Below are positions 36,224 to 45,237 of a DNA stretch of 64,000 nucleotides, one piece after another. The notes under the pieces were generated by a model, which was not told where the DNA came from, did not search any database, and worked only from the letters and a program-made list of their open reading frames with translations. The translations under genes were made by a program, and so were the position numbers. Positions within the stretch are counted from its first letter, which is position 1; the number at the start of each line of letters is the position of its first letter. Origin of the DNA: Buxus sempervirens (Eukaryota; Streptophyta; Magnoliopsida; Buxales; Buxaceae); contig OX387183.1 of the NCBI GenBank assembly GCA_947561395.2, forward strand, positions 14,497,402-14,561,401. The letters are read 5' to 3'.

Positions 36224-37509
36224 AAATCGAAAAATTACTGGATTTGCCCCTCGACTTGACCGATTTGACACTTTTGGATATCTACGGATTGGTCCCTACG
36301 AAATTTTGCTTTAAACCCTGGGATATTTTGCATTTTTGGATATTTACGGATTGCCCCTCGAGATATTTTCTTGCGCCATTCGCTACGTGCGCGGCTTTTT
36401 GCCACGTGTGTAGCTTTCGGTTTTTCTGCTCGGAAACTTTGACGGCTCATATTTCCTTCATTCGGACTCTGATTTGAGCAAACTCAGTTGCGTTGGACTC
36501 GTATCGGAGCCCTCTATCCAATGATGTAGAGCTAAGCATCTGGCACGGGGTTCAAAAAAAGTCAACTTTCGGCCACCCTCAAGTTTGACCGGCCCACAGA
36601 GCCTTCATCCGGACTCCGATTCCAGCAAACTCAGTTGCGTTGGTCTCGTGTCGGGATTCTCTATCCATTAAGATAAAGCAAGATGGCCAAATTTCATTTG
36701 ATCGAGAGGTCAACTTTCGACCCCTTTGGGTTTGACTTTTTAGCAGGGTTTTGTATTTTTGGTTTTTTTGGGAGCGCAAAAATGAGGTGCTTACACCTAG
36801 CATACAACTAAGATTAGGGCCAAGTCCACCTCATCATCATCCCTTGGGAAAAGCAGTTGGTTGACCACTATCAGGGTCAAGGCATTGAACTTAGCTTCTT
36901 TGTTCTCCCCCCCCCCCCCCCTCAAGAGCTTCTCAGTCAGAAAAGTTTTAGACAGAGTCAAAAAGGTATCAGAATCCCCTAAATCCTTCCTCCCTATGCC
37001 TAGGAAAGTAGAAGCCTCCTTCTTGTAGCTGGGCCTGAGGGGTTGGTTCACTACCTTCTCATCAAATCTCAAGCCCAAGATGGTTTCCACCTCTTCAATG
37101 GTTGGGGTCATCTCATGGTCCCTAAAACGGAAAAGGTTTAGGTCGGGTACCCAATGGCCAATCATGGCTTCAATAATCTCCCACTTGAAGGGAACCTTCG
37201 GGATAAGCAGAATGTGGCCTAGATGGTTGGAATCCCATCTCCTCTCCTCATCCAGGGTCATAGAATTGACCCATCTATTATAAAAGGAGTCCACAGGATT
37301 GTACCTAGTAAGATTAGGTGGTTTTGATCTAAAAGGCTGTTTTGCAGGGGAGGCCATGTGGACAGACAACAAGGGGGCAGAGGATGATTCGGAATCCATT
37401 GGAGGCAATGGGAGCAAGCTAAGAATCAATGGGAGGATGAAAAAGGTGAAAAAGGGGGTTCCTAAACTCAAAAAGTCGTAAAAAATGAGCAAATCCCGAG
37501 GCTGGTTGC

Positions 37510-37516
37510 ATTTATA
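37510..37516 (-). promoter_or_regulatory. TATA box of antisense DUF7745 gene
   Basis: TATAAAT on the minus strand within GCTATAAATGC, about 110 bp upstream of the ATG at 37399. The first unit of the palindrome array starts 15 bp further upstream (37531). Inferred core promoter of the antisense gene. Confidence 0.55.
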
Positions 37517-37530
37517 GCTTTTTTTTTAAT

Positions 37531-37672
37531 GTAACCGGCATATCAGATCGGATACAAAAGATTTTGCTCATATCCGATGAACAATGCCGGATACAAAAGG
37601 TTCTAAACGTATCCGGCATAATATACCGGATACAAAGAGAACTCAGTGTATCCGGTCTGATATGCCGGATAC
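37531..37672. repeat. 39-bp-period palindrome array upstream of DUF7745 gene
   Basis: Four 25-bp units at 37531, 37570, 37609 and 37648, all 39 bp apart. Their centres (CATATCA, TGAACAA, CATAATA, TCTGATA) follow the same order as the four units of the 3' LTR array (42733-42871), while the 14-bp spacers differ. Confidence 0.9.
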
Positions 37673-37890
37673 AAAGAAAAAATGCAAAAAAAAAATGAGA
37701 AATTGGAGAAAAATCCGAAATTTTTACCTGTTTTACCTGTGTACAAGTCATAATTGCATGAAATTGAAAAGAAAAGAAGTGCAAGACAAAAGAGAATGAA
37801 TAAAAAAAATTTCATATATCTATGCAAGTTTCTCGGTACAAAGTACGGTATAAATACATAAGAATCCTAATCTCCTACTACTGTGCAGGA

Positions 37891-40618
37891 TCACCCTCCA
37901 CGTCCTCTGCCTCGTGCCCCTCTGCGACCTCTACCTCGAGGTAATCGGCACCTAGAGTATGCCAGAATACACTCGGCAGCATGGCGAGGAAGCCGACCCA
38001 CAACCGACTGGATCTGATACTCCAAACAATACTCCGAAAGGTCTGGAGGTGGGTCAGGAGCAGAATCTGGGGAAGAGGCCTCGGGCTCAGCAGGTACGGG
38101 CTCAATGGGACCCTCAACCACAGCAGTCTCTGCTCCAGCAGATCCAGAAGGCCCAGCAGCATTAGAATAGGGATTAGGAACAGAGGTATCTGGGTCAACA
38201 GAAAGGGTCAAAAGCAGAAGTATCAAGATAAACCAAAGAGGGAAAATTAAAGAAAAACTTACCGGGAATATCTACAGTGGGAACCGAGGGATCCGGCTCA
38301 ACCGGATCAGCAGCAAGGAGGTACTCCAGCTCAAGAACCGCCACTGGAGATGAAGGACCCATGGGGTCCACAGGAGCAACCACCGGGTCAGCAGCTGGGG
38401 CATCACCAAGATCAGCAACCCGAGCTGGAGATGGATCAGGAACAGAGAAATCGGGCTCGTAGGCAGCATCCTGATCTGGGACTGGACCCTGAAAAAGCAA
38501 AAAGGTTTATATCAGAACAATAGAAACATGGAAATAAAAGAGACGAAAATATAAAGAAACTAGATACCTGTCAAGCCTGGAGCTCAGCAACCAGAGCCTC
38601 CAGCTCTCTGATCCGAGCATCCCTTTGGGGCACGACCGCATCATGCTCTACGATCATATCCTCGATCGCGGCCCGCTGGCTCAGGAACTGGTCCCCCACA
38701 GCCTTCAGCTCGTGTACCTGCCAATAAGAACAGAAGTAGAGTCAGAAATACAGGATTGAAAGATGAACAATGAAAATCATGAAACTCACCGTATCATCGT
38801 GGATCCGGACATAGATCCCGCCAATCTCGGTCACCCCGGCACGAGTGGGTCGATCCATCATGCACCCAATGGATACTCTCTGGATCCACTCATCGTAATC
38901 CCCAGCTACTGTGAGCCCCTCCGCATCCTGAAAATGATCAAACTGATCAACATCGAAACCCGACAGGAGCGTGTCTGGACCCACAGGAGGAGGGGGAACG
39001 GGGATACGAAGTGTGCCTGTGTGCTGATAGTACAGGCGCTCTCCCAGATACATCACCCTACCAAGCCTCCCAAGGAAACACTGATAGGGCTAACGTCGGA
39101 GATCTCTATCAAAAGCATCCTGTACTATCATCTCACGGGCCACTCCAACATCCACGTCATCAAAGCGTGCCAGGATGAGCTGCAAAGAAGAAAAATGGTC
39201 AGATACAATCAAGGTGCAGGAAAAGAAACAAAAGGGAAAAGGCAAAGAATTTACATCGGATCGTCGGGCGCGGCCCAAGTGAACCCGAGCAGTGCGAGGT
39301 TGACTCCTATCAGCATCTCGGACCTAGGTCGACCAGCGCAAAGCAACAGGGAACTCCACAACGCCAGGCACTGGAGATGGGCGGAAGAAAGTCATGTAGG
39401 TATACATAAACACCTAGCAAAAGGAAAATCAGTCAGAGATAAAGAAAATAAAGCTTAAGGAATAAAACAAGACAGATGAAGTTCATACCTGCAGAATCTA
39501 CCAAAAGAACCGGCAGATAACTCCATCCCCTCTCGGAGCAGCTCATCCTGGTCCTGTATATGAGCCGACCCCATGCTAGCTGGCGGGTCTGACAAAGATC
39601 TCTCAAAGCATCCAAGAAAAGAGGACTGACACTGGTCGTATCCTCCTGGAAGAAGCAGCTCCCGAGCATCAGCAGGAAAACGTGCCGGAAGATAGGTACA
39701 AAGGCTGCATCCTCCACAGTGATGGTCACGTGTCTCCCCTCATAATGACGAACCAAGCTCTCCCGCAGCCAACTGATAGAGATGCGACCACTCCGCCCGT
39801 CCCAAGCAGCTGGAGGCAAGTCCGGATATCCCAAGAGAAGGCTGATATCCTCCGTTTAAGGCCGATCCAGAACGATAGTCCGCCCCATCAAAGGAATACC
39901 CGTAATCATCACAAAATCGGAGGGGCGGATCCCCAGCTCCACGTCCGGCAGATGGAATGACTGCTTCTCCGGAAAATATCTCTCCATCATGGCGAAAATG
40001 AGTGGACGATCGGCTCGGAACGACGGGATGCTGAGAAAATAATCCAAGTGGCACCTCCCAAACTCGCACCTGAGTGCCAGGGAAAGCGACTGCGCCAACT
40101 CACTAAATCTCCCCCAACTGCCTCGCAGATTGGAAGAAGAATATGGAAGAGGCACATCGGCCCGGATGCACGTGGAGGGGTGGCTATCCAAGCCACTAAG
40201 GAGCTCTGTATCATGAATAAACGCTCTCAGCTCCACAGAGACCCCTAGCAAAGCTACAGCAGCACCATCCTGAGCTACACCTCTGGCTCTACCACGGCCT
40301 CGACCTCTGCCACGGCCTCCCTCACCCTCAAGGGCCTGATCCTGAACTCTGCCTCAGCCTCTGCCTCGACCTCGAGCAAGAGCAACCACGGGCTAAAATT
40401 CAAAAAGGGAATGTGAAGGTTTGTGTAGGAAGAATAGAAGGAGGGAAAAGAAGAATTTGAAACCCTACCTCAGTAGAACCCTCTCCAGAGCTCTCTCTGG
40501 AATCATCTAATGGCTCCGACAAAGTAGCACTAGAACTCGCCTCTACCCGAGCCCGTGAAGTGGAAGGTTGATCAGCAGGGTCAGCCTCCTCTCGAACCCG
40601 AGAGCGACTCCTAGCCAT
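37891..40618 (-). pseudogene. Antisense plant mobile domain (PMD/MAIN-like) gene
   Basis: Multi-exon gene on the minus strand, starting at ATG 40618 (MARSRSRVREEAD). Probable exons: 40618-~40470; ~40393-39489 (Arg/Gly-rich start, then the PMD core with MMERYFPEKQSFHLPDVELGIRP and SDFVMITGIPLMG); 39413-39255; 39179-38790; ~38719-38573 (coiled coil); then Pro/Asp-rich exons ending in a basic RGRGRGG tail at 37891. GT/AG junctions are visible at 39489/39413, 39255/39179 and 38790. Stops: a TGA in the RG-rich start near 40353, TAA at 39856-39858, one after LRWST, and TAG at 39090-39092. PMD proteins occur both as host MAIN/MAIL factors and inside transposons; here the gene lies inside the Tat element. 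Confidence 0.8.
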
Positions 40619-41992
40619 CTACACAGGGAAGTGTTTTATGAATTTTAGTTCAAATCTACCTTGCTTGTGGTCTATACTTCAGTTTCATCATGAATTGTGT
40701 CTTACTTTTATTCTCTGTTTCAGTGCAAAGTTTTCTGATCCTAATATTTCCTAATTTGTGGTGAATTCAGGGAGGCAAAAAAAAAAACAACAGGAATTGC
40801 AGACAGAACTGCAAAATTTCAAATCAAGAGTTGGCAAGCCAAGTCAGAAAGTTAGGATGAATTGAAAAAAAAATTCACAACAATAGGTAGGCCACCATCA
40901 ATAATTCATCAAAAGCTTTGGCAAAACTGGAAAATCATGCCCTGAGCATTCATCACCAGCAATGCAAAGTAAGAAAGCAAATCAATAAACACCACTGGTA
41001 GTCAGTGTTAAAGAACCACACCCCAGGAATGGGCAAGACCAATTTGAAAGTCAAAGCAAATTTCAGAAGAACAGACATGGCATCAAGTCTGGAAATGCAA
41101 AATCATACTGTGAACAATCCAGTTGGGAATTAGCATGGGGACAGTGAAAAAATATCACTAGCAGGATAGTTTTAAAGAATTGTAGCAAATTGGATCAAGA
41201 TTAGGAGATCAGAGTTTGTTCTAACATGCAATCAGGAAATCTAGCATGCAATCAGAAAATTGGCATGCAATCAGCAGGACACCATCAGTTCATGCAAATC
41301 AGCAAATATCATCAGCAGACAGCCCAAAATTCTGAGATACCGTCAATTCAAGGGTACCACCAAAGAAGAAAGCTATCATTATCAGGAATTACAGCAGGAA
41401 TCAGCCAGACAAAACATATGGCATTAAGTCTGAAAATTTCAGCAGCAACAGAGAATCAGGCCATAAGTAATTCATCCAAGGATTCAATGGCAAATGAAAA
41501 GTCTGAAAATTTTGAATGTGTTCACTAATCCTGCTTGCTTGGGGGAAGTAGGCAATCAAGCGCAATCAACAACAATTCACAGAATAATAAAATTGTGTAG
41601 AAGTAGCAATTCGGCATAAACAAGAAAATGTTTCGATTGAAGATTCCAAGTTGCACTTACTGTTTGATTGGCAATAGAGAGGGGAAAACCTGATTGCAGG
41701 TGAATGAGTCGGAGTGGTCGTAGGAACTCAGAGGAAATCACTGGAGATCAATTGAGGAATCACCGGAGGTCAGCAACGAGTTAAGGCTCGGCCACAGCAA
41801 CAAACGAGCAAATGCCAGGGAATTTAATCCTCGCCATAGGTGGTGGAAGTCGCCGGAGGTGAAGCAAGTCGCCGGAGAAGAAGAACGTCAACAGTCGAAG
41901 GAGAAGGAGGAAGACGTATCCACTGTTGGCAATCGGAGAAGAAAGAACAGAAGAGGAAGAGTCGCAGTCGCGCGCGACTTATGTAAGTTAAT

Positions 41993-42056
41993 GTATCCGA
42001 CATGTTATGTCGGATACACAGGAGACTCTTCTTATTCGACGAGCTATGTCGGATAC
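41993..42056. repeat. 39-bp-period palindrome pair upstream of PMD gene
   Basis: Two 25-bp units at 41993 and 42032, 39 bp apart. The first is GTATCCGAC/GTCGGATAC with a compensated G-to-A change; the second is worn (TTATTCGAC). They lie about 1.4 kb upstream of the PMD ATG. Confidence 0.8.
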
Positions 42057-42616
42057 AAAAGAAAAAAAAACAAGAAAAAAAAAAGAAGAAGAAGAAGAAA
42101 AAAAAAGAAAAAAGAGAAAAAAAATGAAAAAATGAAAAAAGAGAAAAAGAAAAAGAAAAGAAAAGAAAAGAAAAAAAAAGAAGAAAAAAAAGAAGGAAAA
42201 AAAAAGAAAAAGAGAGAGAGCAAAAATGGGCTACAAAGTTAGCTATTTTCACAAAAATCCCTATTTTGCTTTAAAATCCACTTCACAGCCACGAGAACTC
42301 GTTGGAATTTGGGACTACTTTGGGAAATGTGTTGGTCAAAAAGGAAGATATCCACTCAATTTTTAACTTGGTTCGATAAAAAAATCAGTTTTCAAAAAAA
42401 ATCCTATTTTTGAGCTTAAAATCCACTTCATAGCCACGAGAGCTCAGTGGAATTTAAGACCTCTTGGAGAAATGCCCCCCTTAAAGTTAGGGCTTTTTGG
42501 CAAATCTCTACCTAAAAATTATTTTTACAAAATTGAATTGAACCAAGCAAATCATGGTTAAGGGAGTGCAATTTGGGTTTGTCTAATCTTTGCAGCTCAT
42601 TGCTTCGCAACTCCCG

Positions 42617-42630
42617 CAAAGAGGGGCAGT
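42617..42630 (+). other. Polypurine tract of Tat element 3
   Basis: CAAAGAGGGGCAGT directly before the 3' LTR start TGTAGACACC. Primer site for plus-strand DNA synthesis; confirms orientation and the LTR boundary. Confidence 0.7.
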
Positions 42631-42732
42631 TGTAGACACCCCAAATTGCACAGTAAAAATGATCAATAATCAGCAAAAATCAATATCTCCTTGGAAGCCA
42701 GCACAAAATTTGAGAAAATAAGTTTTTTACTT

Positions 42733-42871
42733 GTATCCGACAACTCAGGTCGGATACAAGAGTTCTTCGTATCCGATGGAACATGCCGGATACAAGCAGG
42801 CTTTAGTGTATCCGGCATTATATGCCGGATACATTAAGGCACTCATGTATCCGACCTGATATGTCGGATAC
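42733..42871. repeat. 39-bp-period palindrome array, 3' LTR
   Basis: Four 25-bp units at 42733, 42769, 42808 and 42847 (steps 36, 39, 39), with arms GTATCCG(A/G) and (T/C)CGGATAC. The array ends about 165 bp upstream of the LTR TATA box. Confidence 0.9.
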
Positions 42872-43037
42872 ATAAGTTTTGCTCAAAATTAGGGTTTTCC
42901 GAGAGATTTCACTTTTTACCATCATGTCCTTCATTAAATGAGGGGAAATCTCGGAAATGGCCTTAGGGTTAAGGTTGGTGGGCACTAGACATTATTTTGT
43001 ATCTACCATCTCACCAACCCTAACCCTAGCCTTTGCC

Positions 43038-43045
43038 TATAAATA
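43038..43045 (+). promoter_or_regulatory. TATA box of 3' LTR
   Basis: TATAAATA in the context GCCTATAAATAGGAGG, about 408 bp into the LTR, the same context as in the other Tat-type LTRs here. Likely core promoter. Confidence 0.7.
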
Positions 43046-44962
43046 GGAGGCTCCTCCTTAAGCAAATGGCCAACAATTCTTGCCAAGAACCTCTACCAAG
43101 AAGAATCCCAAGTGAAGAGGGGAACCGCTGCGGAAGTGCGTCCAGAACCCAGGTAAGCCTCAAACCTATCTTTAATTTTCTGTTTTTGCATTTCTAGATC
43201 TAGATCTCTTCTTCTACCTTTCTGTAGAATAAGGCCTTGATGTGTGTATGAAAACCCTTCCCCGGCTCAAAGTATCTCAAGACTCCCCTTAGCCGTAAAA
43301 CGTGAAGGCGGGATCTAGGAGAAACGAGACTGGGGATTGACCATAGTACTAGAACCTCATTTGAATAAAGCCTTTTGAATCTTTGAAGCCCGTTTCATAT
43401 TCAAAGTACCCCAGAATTATCTTGAAGAACCGTGTTTAACGGGGAGAGAGAACTAAGGGAAACGATAATGGAACGGAATCCTAGGTTGCTTTTAGAACCA
43501 TATTTTGATGAATATGAATGCATGCTATGTTGTTATATTGTTCTTGAATGATTTTGACACTTGCACATACATAGCACATGTTTTGGCGGGATAGGCTCAT
43601 ATTTCAGATTTATTGCATTTATTGTGATAAATCTGAGATAAATAGCCCCAAGCAATTCTGGAATGTTTTTAAATGATTTCCAAAAGATTTTGATTCATCT
43701 TGCACGAATTACACACACTTTATCACAGTTTTGAATTGGTTTTGTTCAAAAAGGCTTAACTTGACAGCAACTATACCCCGACTTCGGACACTCATAACTT
43801 CATCGTCCGAATGAATTTTGGAGTGATTCTAGAACCATGGGAAAGGTGAGGCTGTCTACTTTATGCCTACCAAATTTCATTAATTTCTATCAAGCGGATT
43901 TTTGACACCTCTCTGTCGAAGTTGATTGGTCAGTTCAGGTTTAAATACGGAACTTGTCACTTCGACTGAGCGCCATGTGTTCGTTTTAAATCCGATTTGA
44001 GTATTTTTGTTTCTGGGCACTCCTTTATGAGTCTATTTTCAAATCCAGTTGGTTTCATAATTTTTTGACTCCATTTGTGTTGTTGGTAACAGATTTACTC
44101 AGAACTGCTCATCAGCACTTTTTTGGGTAAATCTGTGATCTTCAGGGCCTGTTCGGGAGACCACCCAAGGCACATCCGAATGAATTTTTGTATGAGGCTA
44201 GTTTCATTTGAAAGATGGCCATACAGACTTCAATCATACCAAATTTCATGAATTTATATGGAGCCGATTTTTCTAGGTGATTTTCCAAACTTGCCTACTT
44301 GCAACTTTTAATTATCTCCAGCAGCAACTTTAAAGGAGGCATAGCTCCTAGGATTTCAACCGGATTCAATCGAAATTTTGCATGAATCTCTTATTTACCA
44401 TAATCTTTCAAATGGATTTGGTTTTATTCAATTTTAAATTGGATTTGAATGATTTCAAGACAAATGGTTCTTGCTTTTACCGAATTTTCCGAATTTAACT
44501 CAACTTGGTTTTGTGCAACTTTTGCTTCGGATTTCCACCTTTGAATGATATTCCAGAAATGATATTGACATAAGAGAGGATCTGGAATCCATTTGGATCT
44601 TCATGTGAAAAGATCATACATTTGTTCAAATCCTTTTTCAAGGTTTTTTTAATGATTTTTAGCAAGCTTTCTCTTTCTTTTGCATGAACAAACACTTGGC
44701 AACCACCTTGTGTGGGTGAATGGGGGTGCCTAACACCTTCCCCCGTTCATAATCTAATCCCCTTACCCATCTCTGGATTTGATTTTCAAGTAGAGTTATT
44801 TTTACTCTAGAATTTACTTTTTAGCTCTTTTTGTTTATTTTTAAACTTCTGGTGTCCATTCACACCCTAAACTTGAATGGTGGCAACTCTCCCACTTTTT
44901 ACGTTGAGCCCCGTGTGTTGACGGAGGGTGAATCATCCCGGTGATTTTTCCCATGTGTCACA

Positions 44963-45237
44963 GGGGTTGATCAAGCGTCCAGCAATTTTCCTCAAACCTA
45001 ATAAAGTAGCACATGCCATGATAACACCTTTAATGGCTTTAATGGCAAAATCATTCACCATCGTTTACCCAATAAACATATATATATTATACTTAGACCC
45101 CTGTTTACTCCGATTTCATCGGGTTACGGTGGGTGTAAACATGGGTTTCACTTGACCCGTATGTGGTAAGACACAGATCGGTCAAAAGATATACGTGACT
45201 GTAAAACACTACCGCCGGGCTACGGCGGGTGTAAACA
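44963..45237 (+). repeat. 275-bp dispersed repeat, copy 1
   Basis: Begins directly at the 3' LTR edge (GGGGTTGATCAAGCGTCC) and ends GGCGGGTGTAAACA. It matches 61021-61294 at roughly 94-95% by eye. It contains two CGGG(T/C)TACGG(T/C)GGGTGTAAACA-like blocks and a TGTTTACTCC...GGTGTAAACA inverted pair. It is probably part of an older repeat into which the Tat element inserted. Confidence 0.85.

Larger units (their letters stand above)
33550..36795 (-). mobile_element. Solo LTR (fourth Tat-type family), TSD CCTAG
   Basis: 3246 bp, plus-strand ends TGTGCGCGCG...GGTGCTTACA, flanked by CCTAG at 33545-33549 and 36796-36800. It reads on the minus strand (begins TGTAAGCACC). It splits the antisense DUF7745 gene, and excision rejoins the reading frame apart from a point stop. 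It carries two palindrome arrays (34593-34695, 35978-36223) and a GGCCCA-rich tract (33800-34500). Confidence 0.92.
32426..37399 (-). pseudogene. Antisense DUF7745-like gene, split by a solo LTR
   Basis: Antisense to pol. Exon 1 begins at an ATG at 37399 (MDSESSSAPL) and contains FYNRWVNSMTLDEERRWDSNHLGHILLIPKV and a MTPTIEEVETILGLRF segment, as in plant DUF7745 proteins. It is interrupted at 36796 by the solo LTR 33550-36795; removing it with one TSD continues as LALMILAEMYQALTDC with one stop (TAG at 36797-36799). An intron of about 115 bp (near 33434 to 33320, donor after CTGTAG, acceptor TATAG) joins CAPIL to LWLLDHLSQIEEI; a second TAG at the exon end probably replaces CAG. The last exon (to 32426) ends in a charged, Gln/Glu/Arg-rich coiled-coil-like tail. 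A C-run at about 36909-36926 codes a Gly run. Function of the family is unknown. Confidence 0.78.
40619..42630. other. Spacer between PMD gene and 3' LTR
   Basis: No gene. Contains ATGCAATCAG-type repeats (41226-41275), two palindrome units (41993-42056), an A/G-rich tract (42058-42225), and two copies of a block of about 80 bp with AAAATCCACTTCA(C/T)AGCC and ACGAGA(A/G)CTC (42255-42335, 42380-42460). Upstream promoter of the PMD gene probably lies here. Confidence 0.55.
11600..44962 (+). mobile_element. Large Tat/Ogre-type gypsy element 3, 5'-truncated, with nested insertions
   Basis: One plus-strand element: leader (11600-17218), gag (17219-24622), protease (24670-26196), RNase H and integrase (29940-31749), two antisense genes (32426-40618), polypurine tract and 3' LTR (42631-44962). 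Without the nested insertions (four solo LTRs and one del/Tekay-like remnant) it is roughly 19 kb. The 5' LTR and primer site are missing, and a LINE fragment abuts the truncated leader. Reverse transcriptase is deleted, and many stops and frameshifts show it is dead. The RNase H-integrase order and the DNGSALNV protease are typical of the Tat clade. Confidence 0.85.
42631..44962 (+). mobile_element. 3' LTR of Tat element 3
   Basis: 2332 bp, TGTAGACACCCC...CCATGTGTCACA, directly after the polypurine tract. TATA box TATAAATA at 43038-43045. Its first 22 bp and its U5 block (GGGGTGCCTAACACCTTCCC, then ATTCACACC) match the LTR at 1496-3913, but much of U3/R differs, so it is a related family. 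The palindrome array lies at 42733-42871. The partner 5' LTR is not in the window. Confidence 0.88.

Noticed and set aside
41824..42252. ORFs on both strands rich in Lys/Glu or Phe/Ser
   Set aside because: They read through an A/G-rich low-complexity tract and palindrome units; no domain.
42631..44962. Pairing of this 3' LTR with the LTR at 17326-20192 as one element
   Set aside because: Opposite orientation, and the latter is flanked by its own GTGGC duplication, so it is a separate solo LTR.
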